Assembly: GCA_013152695.1 (NCBI GenBank) | Contig: JAADFV010000444.1 | Span: forward strand, 1-12,348 | Direction of reading: 5' to 3' | Origin: Chloroflexota bacterium | GTDB lineage: Bacteria > Chloroflexota > Anaerolineae > J102 | DNA: 12,348 bases | In this document: one piece after another, positions 5,771 through 12,348 of the stretch | Numbering within the stretch: position 1 is the stretch's first letter | Layout: each line of letters opens with the position of its first letter | Notes under the pieces: model-generated | Database searches by the model: none | Told to the model about the DNA's origin: nothing | Seen by the model: the letters and a program-made list of their open reading frames with translations, nothing else | Position numbers and translations under genes: made by a program

Positions 5771-5971
5771 ATGACCCCTCATCCGAAGCGAAAAATTTCC
5801 AAGGGACGCCGTGATCGTCGCCGTGCCCATGATGCCATCCGTCGCCCCCATCTGGTAACGTGTCCCACCTGCAAAAACAAACGTCCTCCCCATCAGGTTT
5901 GCCTTTACTGTGGCACCTACCGTGGACGCACTGTGATCGAGATTGAAGAAGAAAGCGGCGTCAGCGAATAA
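5771..5971 (+). CDS. rpmF: 50S ribosomal protein L32
   Basis: L32 is a small basic protein of the large ribosomal subunit. The 66-residue product has the conserved N-terminus PHPKRKISKGRRDRRRAH and an intact zinc ribbon, CPTC (31-34) with CLYC (44-47), so it is the zinc-binding form. TGGAG lies about 9-10 bases before the ATG, overlapping the end of the DUF177 frame. The DUF177-rpmF pair is one of the most conserved small operons in bacteria. A terminator follows at 6026, separating it from fabD, although in many genomes rpmF, plsX, fabH, fabD and fabG form a single cluster. Confidence 0.97.
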   Translation: MTPHPKRKISKGRRDRRRAHDAIRRPHLVTCPTCKNKRPPHQVCLYCGTYRGRTVIEIEEESGVSE

Positions 5972-6025
5972 GCCACAAGCCGTCAGTTCTTACTCCAAAC
6001 ATTGCCCAGGCAGTTAAAAAACCTC

Positions 6026-6056
6026 AAGGGAACGGATACATTGTCCGTTCCCTTTT
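6026..6056 (+). terminator. Rho-independent terminator after rpmF
   Basis: AAGGGAACGGA (6026-6036) pairs perfectly with TCCGTTCCCTT (6044-6054) around a 7-base loop, ending in TTTT (6053-6056). It lies between rpmF and fabD. I see no clear promoter between it and fabD, so fabD may depend on read-through. Confidence 0.85.
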
Positions 6057-6097
6057 CGTGCTTCACCCTCTCCACTCACTCTTGACTTCGCCTCATC

Positions 6098-7048
6098 ATG
6101 TCCCTACCCGTCCTTCTTTTTCCTGGTCAGGGCGCCCAAAAAGTCGGTATGGGCGCCGATCTCGTGTCGCACTCGGCCGCAGCCGCCAGCATCTATGCCC
6201 AGGCCGATAAAATTCTCGGCTTTGAGCTCTCCCGACTATGCTTTAACGGCCCTGAAGAAGTCCTCACCGACACGATCAACGCCCAGCCAGCTTTACTCAC
6301 CACCAGCATCGCCATCCTGCGCGCCATCGAAGAACGACTGGGCCAGCCCCTGGCGGCAGGAGCAGCCGCCGGACACAGCATGGGTGAATATAGCGCCCTC
6401 GTTGCTGCCGGCGCCCTCGACTTTGCCGCCGCTCTGCGCCTGGTGCGGGAACGTGGTCGTCTCATGAAACTGGCTGATGAACGGGCGAGCGGCGGCATGG
6501 CTGCGATTATCGCCCTCGATACAGACAAGATTGCCCAGATTTGCCGTGAAGCCAGGGCCAAGACCGGCCAGTTCGTCCACATTGCCAATGACAACTGCCC
6601 GGGCCAGGTTGTCATTTCGGGTGATGAAACGGCTCTGGAACAAGCGATGGCGGCGGCAGAGCAGGCAGGAGCACGTAAAGTCGTGCGCCTCGCCATCACC
6701 ATCGCCGCACACTCTCCACTCATGGCAGTCGTCGAAGCAGAGTTTACCAAGGCCGTCAACCAGACGCAGATCGATATCCCTCGCTATCCCGTCATTGCCA
6801 ATAGCACTGCCCAGCCCCTCACCAACCCCGACACAATTCGCGAAGAACTGGTGGGACAATTGCAAAACTCCGTAAAATGGACGGCATCTATGCGTTATCT
6901 CATCGAGCAGGGGTTTGATTCCTTTATCGAAATTGGGCCCAGTGGCGTGCTTGCCGGCCTTCTCAAACGCATCGATCGCCGCTTCCGTCGCATTCCCAGT
7001 GTTTCCACCTGGGAAGAGGTAGAACGACTGGCAACACAACTGGCTTGA
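6098..7048 (+). CDS. fabD: Malonyl-CoA:ACP transacylase
   Basis: FabD moves malonyl from CoA to acyl carrier protein, providing the extender unit for type II fatty acid synthesis in the cytoplasm. The 316-residue length is normal. The family motifs are present: FPGQGAQ (8-14, Q11), the nucleophile elbow GHSMGE with Ser94, the carboxylate-binding Arg in the RERGRLM block (117-123), the catalytic His205 in AAHSPLM, and the late EIGPSGVLAGLLKRI block. The ATG at 6098 fits the family N-terminus, but no Shine-Dalgarno precedes it; the upstream 35 bases are pyrimidine-rich. fabG follows after a 151-base repeat-filled gap. acpP, fabH and plsX, common neighbours, are not here. Confidence 0.97.
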   Translation: MSLPVLLFPGQGAQKVGMGADLVSHSAAAASIYAQADKILGFELSRLCFNGPEEVLTDTINAQPALLTTSIAILRAIEERLGQPLAAGAAAGHSMGEYSALVAAGALDFAAALRLVRERGRLMKLADERASGGMAAIIALDTDKIAQICREARAKTGQFVHIANDNCPGQVVISGDETALEQAMAAAEQAGARKVVRLAITIAAHSPLMAVVEAEFTKAVNQTQIDIPRYPVIANSTAQPLTNPDTIREELVGQLQNSVKWTASMRYLIEQGFDSFIEIGPSGVLAGLLKRIDRRFRRIPSVSTWEEVERLATQLA

Positions 7049-7073
7049 CATCGACGCCTAACTGACGTATATG
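7045..7073 (+). promoter_or_regulatory. Possible fabG promoter overlapping the fabD stop
   Basis: TTGACA (7045-7050), a perfect -35 that includes the fabD stop codon, is followed after 17 bases by TATATG (7068-7073), a 4/6 match to the -10. Transcription would start near 7080, producing a ~120-base leader made almost entirely of the heptamer repeats. The -10 is weak, so this is tentative. Confidence 0.45.
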
Positions 7074-7199
7074 TATAGTTGATAGTCGATGGTCGTTAGG
7101 CACCCTCGCCTATCCTCCCTACTTCCTACTTCTTACTCCCTACTTCTTGCTTCCTGCTCCTTTCTTCCAACTCTCACTCCCTACTCCCACCTTCTTCTT
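7074..7199 (+). repeat. Two families of degenerate heptamer repeats in the fabD-fabG gap
   Basis: From 7074 to 7101, four 7-base units resemble GATAGTC (TATAGTT, GATAGTC, GATGGTC, GTTAGGC). From about 7111 to 7199 a second family with consensus TACTYCY repeats about a dozen times with mostly exact 7-base phasing; examples start at 7120, 7127, 7134, 7141, 7148, 7155 and 7182. One unit near 7176 is a base short. The second array is almost pure pyrimidine on the plus strand, with only two guanines between 7109 and 7199. It runs to the base before the fabG ATG, replacing any ribosome binding site. Confidence 0.8.
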
Positions 7200-7946
7200 A
7201 TGATCGATCTTACCGGTAAAATTGCCCTCGTTACAGGCGCCTCTCGCGGTATTGGTGCTGCCATCGCCAAAGAACTGGCAGCACACGGCGCCACTGTCAT
7301 CGTCAACTACCGTAGCAATGAACAAGCTGCCGAAAAAGTCGTTGCCGATATCACCGCCGCCGGTGGCACTGCAGTTGCCATGCAGGCCGATGTCAGCGAC
7401 TATGATCAGGCAACAAAACTTATTAAATCTATACAAAAACAATTCAAACGTCTCGACATCCTCGTCAACAACGCAGGTACCACCCGCGACAACGTCATCA
7501 TGATGATGAAAGAGTCTGATTGGGATGAAGTGATCAACACCAACCTCAAAAGCGCCTGGAATTGTTCTAAGGCAGCGGCGCGAATCATGATGAAACAGCG
7601 AAGCGGCCGCATCATCAACATCTCAAGTGTTGCTGGCATCGCCGGTAATGCCGGCCAAACAAACTATGCTGCTTCAAAAGCAGGCATGATCGGCCTGAGT
7701 AAAAGCCTGGCCAAAGAAATCGGCCCCCGTAACGTTACCGTCAATACCATTGCCCCCGGCTTCGTGCCCACCGACCTGACCAATAACCTGATTGAGCAGA
7801 TGCAAGATACCATCATCGAACACACTGCCTTGCGCCGCCTGGGCACCCCTGAGGATGTCGCCGCCTTGACTGCCTTTCTTGCTTGCGATCGTGCTGGCTT
7901 TATTACAGGCCAGGTCATCGCCATCGATGGAGGCATGGTCCTTTAA
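7200..7946 (+). CDS. fabG: 3-oxoacyl-ACP reductase
   Basis: FabG reduces 3-oxoacyl-ACP to 3-hydroxyacyl-ACP with NADPH in each elongation round. The 248-residue short-chain dehydrogenase has the Rossmann motif TGASRGIG (12-19), NNAG (90-93), and the catalytic triad Ser143, Tyr156 and Lys160 with E. coli-like spacing. The C-terminal end FITGQVIAIDGGMVL is typical. The frame is open 37 codons upstream to 7089, but that part is translated heptamer repeat; MIDLTGKIALVTG is the proper family start. No Shine-Dalgarno precedes the ATG, only CTTCTTCTT-like pyrimidines. The next gene, an Asp23 paralogue, begins 14 bases after the stop. Alternative SDR substrates are possible, but the neighbour fabD supports FabG. 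Confidence 0.95.
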   Translation: MIDLTGKIALVTGASRGIGAAIAKELAAHGATVIVNYRSNEQAAEKVVADITAAGGTAVAMQADVSDYDQATKLIKSIQKQFKRLDILVNNAGTTRDNVIMMMKESDWDEVINTNLKSAWNCSKAAARIMMKQRSGRIINISSVAGIAGNAGQTNYAASKAGMIGLSKSLAKEIGPRNVTVNTIAPGFVPTDLTNNLIEQMQDTIIEHTALRRLGTPEDVAALTAFLACDRAGFITGQVIAIDGGMVL

Positions 7947-7960
7947 GGGAGAAACGCTTG

Positions 7961-8326
7961 ATGTCCGAATCATCCTCATGGCAAGGGCAAGTTACCATTG
8001 CCCCACGCGTCCTCACCACCATTGTGCGCCAGACCGCTCTGCAAACTGAGGGCGTACAACGCCTTGCGGTAAGATCACCCCGGCACAGCCGTGTCCAAGG
8101 TAAACGTGCCTATGCTCCCGGCGTCGAGGTCATCCTCGCCGATGGCGCTGTCCATGCCGCCGTTCATGTAATTACAGAACCCGACGCCAACATGCTCACC
8201 CTCGCCCAGACCCTGCAGCGCGAAATCGCGCATGCCATCGAACACATCGTTGGTCTTCAGGTTGCCTCGGTCGACGTGACCATTGACGACGTACACTTTC
8301 CTGCCCGTGACACAACCTCGTCATGA
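7961..8326 (+). CDS. Asp23/Gls24 family protein, copy 2 (YqhY-like)
   Basis: The 121-residue product has the family layout: QVTIAPRVLTTIVRQTALQTEGV (about 10-32), a basic insert with several Arg/Lys, then GVEVILADGAVHAAVHVI and the closing GLQVASVDVTIDDVHF. It is clearly paralogous to the 4240-4608 protein but diverged. GGGAG lies about 11 bases before the ATG at 7961; the frame's earlier ATG at 7883 lies within fabG and is unlikely. It overlaps nusB by four bases (ATGA), so translation is probably coupled. In Bacillus subtilis the YqhY paralogue also precedes nusB, next to the acetyl-CoA carboxylase genes, and affects lipid homeostasis. Here fabD-fabG take that upstream place, supporting a role tied to fatty acid supply (inference). 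Confidence 0.9.
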   Translation: MSESSSWQGQVTIAPRVLTTIVRQTALQTEGVQRLAVRSPRHSRVQGKRAYAPGVEVILADGAVHAAVHVITEPDANMLTLAQTLQREIAHAIEHIVGLQVASVDVTIDDVHFPARDTTSS

Positions 8327-8769
8327 AACCAAGACATCAGGCCCGCCAGATCGCCTTGCAGGCTCTTTACGAAATCGATATTGCCAGCCATCCCCCCGGC
8401 AACGTCATTAGAGACCGTCTTGCTGCGCAAGAGCCACCCCTGCGCAAAGAAACCGCTGACTTTGCCCGTCATATCGTTGCCGGAGTGGCTGCTCACACTT
8501 CATCTCTCGATCAGATCATCGCCCACTTTGCCCCCGAATGGCCAGTCGATCAAATAGCGACCATCGACCGCAATATCTTGCGTATCGCCTTGTGGGAAAT
8601 CCTCTTCGATGGGACTCCTATCCGCGTAGCAATCAACGAAGCTGTCGAACTTGCTAAAGAATTTGGTGCCGAAGCCAGCCCTCGCTTTATCAACGGCGTC
8701 CTGGGCACGGCTACCCGGCACAAAGAAGAACTCCAGCGTATTTTTTCCACTCCCGCCACTTCAGGCTAA
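8323..8769 (+). CDS. nusB: Transcription antitermination factor NusB
   Basis: NusB binds boxA RNA with ribosomal protein S10 (NusE) and supports antitermination on rRNA operons. The 148-residue all-helical protein begins with the conserved RHQARQIALQALYEID and has the C-terminal block TPIRVAINEAVELAKEFGAEASPRFINGVLG, in which the usual SPRFVNGVL is nearly exact. It overlaps the Asp23 gene by ATGA and ends 4 bases before the tat gene, so it is inside one operon. Confidence 0.95.
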   Translation: MKPRHQARQIALQALYEIDIASHPPGNVIRDRLAAQEPPLRKETADFARHIVAGVAAHTSSLDQIIAHFAPEWPVDQIATIDRNILRIALWEILFDGTPIRVAINEAVELAKEFGAEASPRFINGVLGTATRHKEELQRIFSTPATSG

Positions 8770-8773
8770 TTTC

Positions 8774-9187
8774 ATGTTCAACATTGGTTTTGGCGAAATT
8801 CTTCTCATTGCCATTTTTGCCCTGATTTTTATCGGCCCCGAACGCTTACCCAAAGTTCTCAGGCAATTGGGTGAATTGACCTACCAGTTCCGTCAAATTG
8901 TTACAGAACTGACTCGCCAGTTCGACGAAGAACTACGCCCTTTGCGTGATATTCAAGACATTGCTACCAACCTCAATCCGGGCAAACAGATCGGTAGTCT
9001 CATCGATTTGTCCCCACCAGCCGAGCAAAAATCAGCAAAACCCCAGCCCAAACCGACACCGCCGCCGCTTCGCGATCCGATGGCCGAAATCGACAAGATT
9101 ATGACCAGTACTCCTTCGTCGTCACCTGCCACCTCTTCTGAAACGGCCCCAGACAGCCCTGCTACCGACAACCCTGACCCGAACTAA
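8774..9187 (+). CDS. tatB: Sec-independent protein translocase TatA/TatB-type subunit
   Basis: This is a component of the twin-arginine pathway, which exports folded proteins. MFNIGFGEILLIAIFALIFI is a short N-terminal transmembrane helix with Glu8, followed by GPERLPKVLRQLGE and an amphipathic helix. The GPERLP hinge and Glu8 resemble TatB more than TatA, though members of this type can act as both. The C-terminal ~60 residues are low-complexity Pro/Ser/Lys. It is 137 residues long. The frame extends back to 8651 inside nusB, but the TatB-like start is at 8774; only a weak AGG precedes it. tatC follows after 15 bases. No second tatA gene is in the window. Confidence 0.85.
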   Translation: MFNIGFGEILLIAIFALIFIGPERLPKVLRQLGELTYQFRQIVTELTRQFDEELRPLRDIQDIATNLNPGKQIGSLIDLSPPAEQKSAKPQPKPTPPPLRDPMAEIDKIMTSTPSSSPATSSETAPDSPATDNPDPN

Positions 9188-9202
9188 ACATACGGCTCTT
9201 CC

Positions 9203-9949
9203 TTGAAACATAGTACCGTGATCGATACCGACGACACCCGTGCCCCCATCCTCGAACACATTCGTGAACTGAGAGACAGGCTCATACGCGCGACCATTGC
9301 CCTGGTAGTGGGTATGGGTATTGGCATTTTCTTTGCCAAACCCTTCTTGCAAATTCTCATTGCGCCATTGCAAGGCTCTACAGAACTACAGCTTCTCAAG
9401 CCTACAGAAAACATTCTGATTTACTTCAAAGCAGCTCTGATCCTGGGGGCCATTATTGCCACGCCCGTGATCATTTATCAACTGGTTGCTTTTATCGTTC
9501 CCGGCCTGACCAAAGATGAACGAAGGTATCTCTTTATGCTAATGCCTCTCGCTGCTATTCTCTTTGCAACGGGAGTCGCTTTCTCCTCGCTGGTTGTTTT
9601 ACCTTTTACCCTCAATTATCTACAGACTTTCCTTGCCGATCTGTTCAAGGCCCAATACTCTGTGGGCTACTACATGTCCTTTGTCGCCAACTTTGTCCTC
9701 TGGGTGGGGATTGCCTTTGAAACGCCCCTGGTTATCGCTCTTCTAGCGCGCTTGGGTGTACTTTCACCCGAACAGCTACGGGGCACCTGGCGTTACGCCA
9801 TTGTCATTATTGCCGTTATTTCCGCCGTCATCACCCCCACCCCAGACCCCTTTACCATGTCTGTGGTCATGTTCCCCCTGCTAGGACTCTACCTACTGGG
9901 AGTGATTCTGGCGAAATTTACCTACCGACCTCGACCACCTGTTTCTTGA
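9203..9949 (+). CDS. tatC: Sec-independent protein translocase TatC
   Basis: TatC is the membrane receptor for twin-arginine signal peptides. Its signature features are ILEHIRELRDRLIRA (16-30) before TM1, the P-x-IIYQLVAFIVPGLTKDERR loop (to Glu106 and Arg107/108), AFETP (171-175) with Glu173 matching the conserved TM4 glutamate, and TPTPDP (211-216). Six membrane segments can be drawn in 248 residues. The start is uncertain: TTG at 9203, or GTG at 9218, both without a Shine-Dalgarno. It ends with a short basic tail. It is coupled in order with the TatB-type gene, together a minimal tat operon attached to the fab-nusB run. Confidence 0.95.
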   Translation: MKHSTVIDTDDTRAPILEHIRELRDRLIRATIALVVGMGIGIFFAKPFLQILIAPLQGSTELQLLKPTENILIYFKAALILGAIIATPVIIYQLVAFIVPGLTKDERRYLFMLMPLAAILFATGVAFSSLVVLPFTLNYLQTFLADLFKAQYSVGYYMSFVANFVLWVGIAFETPLVIALLARLGVLSPEQLRGTWRYAIVIIAVISAVITPTPDPFTMSVVMFPLLGLYLLGVILAKFTYRPRPPVS

Positions 9950-9967
9950 TCCCGACACAGCCCATGC

Positions 9968-10006
9968 CATGCCCTCTGCCGTCACTGTCGACGCCTTGAG
10001 GGCATG
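9968..10006 (+). other. Inverted repeat between tatC and the cDPGS-like gene
   Basis: CATGCCCTC (9968-9976) is a perfect 9-bp inverted match to GAGGGCATG (9998-10006) with a 21-base loop. No T-run follows, so it is not a classic terminator. It could be an operator or an mRNA 3'/5' structure. Confidence 0.4.
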
Positions 10007-10032
10007 AGCCTATAACAAAAGGAGATTCTTCA

Positions 10033-11358
10033 ATGACGAAGAAAAGGCAACGCATTCTCATCTTAGGCGCCGCGGGGCGTGATTTTCACAACTTCAATAC
10101 CTTGTTTCGGGATAACGATGCCTACGACGTCGTAGGCTTTACGGCCACACAAATTCCCAACATCGAAGGCCGTCGTTATCCCCCCGAATTGGCAGGGAAA
10201 CTGTATCCCCAGGGCATACCCATCTATGCCGAAGCTGAGCTGGAAAAACTCATCGCTGCTGAGGACGTGGACGAAGTGGTATTCGCCTACAGCGACGTGT
10301 CGCACGAATATGTGATGCACCTGGCCTCACGCGCCGTAGCTGCCGGGGCCGGATTTTGGCTCATGGGCGGAAAAGCCACCATGCTCAAGAGTACCGAGCC
10401 CGTGGTGGCTATCACTGCCGCCCGTACCGGGAGCGGTAAGAGCCAAACCACACGATACGTCGCCGGCATTCTTCAGGATATGGGTAAAAAAGTGGTTGTC
10501 ATCCGTCATCCCATGCCTTATGGCGATCTCAATGCCCAGGTGGTGCAACGCTTCGCCACGTACGAGGACCTCGACCGCTACGATTGCACTATCGAAGAAC
10601 GAGAGGAATACGAGCCACACATCGACCGCGGGAGCATCGTCTATGCCGGTGTCGATTACGAGCGTATCCTCCGCCAGGCCGAGCAAGAAGCTGATGTCAT
10701 CCTCTGGGACGGAGGCAACAACGATCTGCCTTTCTATGAACCCGATCTGCAAATCACGGTCGTCGATCCCCACCGCGCCGGCCATGAGAAAAAATACTGG
10801 CCGGGCGAGGCCAACGTGCGGATGTCGGATGTGGTGATCATCAACAAAGTCGATACGGCCGATCTGGCCATGATCTCGACCGTGCGAGCGAATGTGCGGG
10901 AGCTGGCGCCTGAGGCTATCCTCATCGAAGCTGCTTCCCCCATCTTTGTCGACGACCCTCGCGCCATCCGGGGCAAGCGTGTTCTCGTCATCGAAGACGG
11001 CCCCACCCTGACTCACGGTGGTATGAGCTATGGTGCCGGATACGTTGCTGCCACACGCTTCGGTGCCGCCGAAATTATCGATCCTCGCCCCTGGGCCGTG
11101 GCCTCCATCGCCGATACCTTTGCCAAATACCCTAACACCGGACCCATCCTGCCGGCCATGGGCTATGGCGATGCCCAAATCCATGATCTGGAAGCGACCA
11201 TCAACCAGGTCCCCTGCGACCTGGTCATCATCGGCACCCCCATCGATCTCAACCGCGTCGCTAAGATCAAACACCCCACGCAGCGAGTGCGCTACGAATT
11301 ACAGCCCCTGGGACAACCCACCCTGCGTGATATCCTTAGCGAGCGCTTTGCTTCCTGA
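10033..11358 (+). CDS. Cyclic 2,3-diphosphoglycerate synthase-family P-loop protein
   Basis: In methanogens the family enzyme makes cyclic 2,3-diphosphoglycerate, a thermoprotectant/phosphate store, from 2,3-diphosphoglycerate and ATP. Bacterial members are often labelled only as GTPases. The 441-residue protein has an N-terminal Rossmann-like block (ILILGAAGRDFHNFN, 8-22), a P-loop AARTGSGKSQTT (129-140), RHPMPYGDL (158-166), WDGGNND (225-231), VVDPHRAGHE (243-252) and a G4-like NKVD (271-274), then HGGMSYGAGYVAA. AAGGAG lies 8 bases before the ATG, an excellent start. A gap of 83 bases follows tatC, and a terminator follows the gene, so it may be its own unit. Family assignment is by motif recognition; the physiological reaction here is unproven. 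The visible sequence has no glycolytic neighbour. Confidence 0.85.
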   Translation: MTKKRQRILILGAAGRDFHNFNTLFRDNDAYDVVGFTATQIPNIEGRRYPPELAGKLYPQGIPIYAEAELEKLIAAEDVDEVVFAYSDVSHEYVMHLASRAVAAGAGFWLMGGKATMLKSTEPVVAITAARTGSGKSQTTRYVAGILQDMGKKVVVIRHPMPYGDLNAQVVQRFATYEDLDRYDCTIEEREEYEPHIDRGSIVYAGVDYERILRQAEQEADVILWDGGNNDLPFYEPDLQITVVDPHRAGHEKKYWPGEANVRMSDVVIINKVDTADLAMISTVRANVRELAPEAILIEAASPIFVDDPRAIRGKRVLVIEDGPTLTHGGMSYGAGYVAATRFGAAEIIDPRPWAVASIADTFAKYPNTGPILPAMGYGDAQIHDLEATINQVPCDLVIIGTPIDLNRVAKIKHPTQRVRYELQPLGQPTLRDILSERFAS

Positions 11359-11381
11359 ACAATTTCTCTAATCCGGCCCCC

Positions 11382-11417
11382 ACACCCCTATCCCTGAGTC
11401 GGAGTAGGGGTGTTTTT
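11382..11417 (+). terminator. Rho-independent terminator after the cDPGS-like gene
   Basis: ACACCCCTA (11382-11390) pairs with TAGGGGTGT (11405-11413), followed by a run of T to 11417. It ends at the stop codon of the convergent transporter gene, so the T-run overlaps the last bases of that gene. No T-run exists on the other strand. Confidence 0.85.
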
Positions 11418-12312
11418 ATGGCGCAAGGGAAACAGAAGCCGTTCTTTTATTGACTAAACGCACCCCGGCAAAAATCAGGACAAGGGCGACGACCATCTGC
11501 CAGCGCAGACTCTCGGCTAAAAACAGGGCACCGAACATGAGAGCAAAGATTGGAACCACATAGGTGACCATAGTCGTAGGTGTGGCACCGATGGAACGCA
11601 GTAAAGTGAAAAAGAGAAGATAGGCAAGACCAGAGCCCAAAATACCCAACCACAAGGCTGAAAACCAGGCTAAAGGCGTCACCAAGCTTAGATCAGGATG
11701 CTCCACAGTCAGGGCCAAACCTATCACCCACAGAAAAGCAAAACTGAGTTGCAGCGCTGTCAACAACGTGATCGACACATCGCGTAAATACCTGCGCGCC
11801 AAAACCGAGCCAGCCGCATAACCCAACGAAGCAATAATCACAGCCAACTGGCCCAATACGCGATCACGGTTGGGAGCAAGAATGACGTCGGGTGCGAATA
11901 ACACCAATACGCCGGCAAAACCCAAACTCACACCAAGACCACGTTGCCAGGTAAAGGGCTCATCAACCAGAAGCCAATGCGATAAAATCACGGCGAAGAA
12001 GGGCACGGTGCTATTGAGAATCGCCGCCATACCGGAATCGATATGCAATTCGCCCCAGGAAATAAAGGTAAAGGGAATAGCATTGTTGATAAAGGCCAAA
12101 AGGGCAATCGTGAGGAGGGTTTTGCTTGGAGGCAGCGAGCGTAGTCCGTGACGTAAGGCCAATCCCCACATGATTGTGGCTCCGGCCAGCAAACGTACGC
12201 TCACCAAAGAGAGAGGGGCCAGTCCCCCTAGCAAACCCAGTTTGATAAACAGAAAAGAAGAGCCCCAAATGGCGCTCAAAGCAACAAAGAGAAGGATATC
12301 GCGACGATTCAT
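11416..12312 (-). CDS. EamA/DMT-family transporter
   Basis: Drug/metabolite transporter superfamily proteins have ten transmembrane helices from two EamA repeats and move small metabolites; the substrate cannot be read from sequence. The 298-residue product starts ILLFVALSAIWGSSFLFIK (typical first EamA helix), has AAILNSTVPFFAVILSHWLL-like features in the first repeat, GYAAGSVLARRYL at the start of the second, and GATPTTMVTYVVPIFALMFGALFLAE near the end. The start at 12312 fits the family N-terminus. No Shine-Dalgarno is seen in the 36 bases available upstream. It converges with the cDPGS-like gene and probably has an unrelated role. Confidence 0.92.
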   Translation of the reverse strand: MNRRDILLFVALSAIWGSSFLFIKLGLLGGLAPLSLVSVRLLAGATIMWGLALRHGLRSLPPSKTLLTIALLAFINNAIPFTFISWGELHIDSGMAAILNSTVPFFAVILSHWLLVDEPFTWQRGLGVSLGFAGVLVLFAPDVILAPNRDRVLGQLAVIIASLGYAAGSVLARRYLRDVSITLLTALQLSFAFLWVIGLALTVEHPDLSLVTPLAWFSALWLGILGSGLAYLLFFTLLRSIGATPTTMVTYVVPIFALMFGALFLAESLRWQMVVALVLIFAGVRLVNKRTASVSLAP

Positions 12313-12348
12313 AGGTTGGGGTAAGTAAGGATTTGTGAGTGAGGTATT

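Noticed and set aside
7089..7199. 37-codon N-terminal extension of fabG
   Set aside because: The extension is translated heptamer repeat; family members start at the equivalent of M-I-D-L-T-G-K.
9988..10016. TCGACG-17-TATAAC as promoter of the cDPGS-like gene
   Set aside because: The start would fall in the Shine-Dalgarno sequence at 10019-10024, and both boxes are poor matches.
10327..11274. 315-codon open frame on the minus strand
   Set aside because: Antisense shadow of the cDPGS-like gene; rich in Gly/Asp/His as expected from reverse reading of a GC-rich gene.

Overview
The window looks like a core chromosomal segment of a deep-branching, Gram-positive-like bacterium, most likely a Chloroflexota member (Anaerolineae/Caldilineae-like). 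This assignment is inference. It rests on the mixture of Firmicutes-type neighbourhoods (Asp23-FakA, Asp23-NusB), a bacterial cyclic-2,3-diphosphoglycerate-synthase-like gene, moderate GC content, and degenerate 7- and 8-bp intergenic repeats. No phage, transposase, CRISPR array or plasmid gene was seen.

Left edge (1-600, minus strand): the first codons of tuf (EF-Tu), preceded by tRNA-Thr(GGT), tRNA-Tyr(GTA) and tRNA-Thr(TGT). All are read from one near-consensus sigma70-type promoter. This is the classic tRNA-tufB operon without a tRNA-Gly.

600-1500 is a mostly non-coding zone. It holds a short plus-strand transcription unit (promoter overlapped by an inverted repeat, a 78-residue unknown protein, a structured 3' region and a terminator). 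It also holds a symmetric array of degenerate octamers around a GC-rich palindrome.

1501-4608 (minus strand) is an Asp23/Gls24-family gene, fakA (fatty acid kinase) and a DegV/FakB-family gene. This is a fatty-acid activation module, but key ligand-site positions differ from the family consensus. rpmB (L28) diverges from it at 4776.

5145-9949 (plus strand) runs DUF177(yceD)-rpmF, then a terminator, then fabD, fabG, a second Asp23/Gls24 gene, nusB, a TatA/B-type gene and tatC. Both Asp23 contexts known from Bacillus (YloU next to YloV/FakA; YqhY next to NusB) therefore lie within 4 kb of each other, around fatty-acid genes. The fabG leader is a dense array of degenerate heptamers. plsX, fabH and acpP, common neighbours of rpmF-fabD-fabG, are absent here.

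10033-11358 encodes a cyclic 2,3-diphosphoglycerate synthase-family P-loop protein with its own strong ribosome binding site and terminator. A convergent EamA/DMT transporter (11416-12312, minus) closes the window.

Functionally the window joins translation (EF-Tu, tRNAs, L28, L32, DUF177, NusB) to membrane-lipid precursor supply (FakA/DegV, FabD, FabG, two Asp23 proteins) and Tat export. The best candidates for new biology are the repeat-based intergenic elements, the regulated small-protein locus, the apparently leaderless DUF177 start and the altered FakA/DegV pair.
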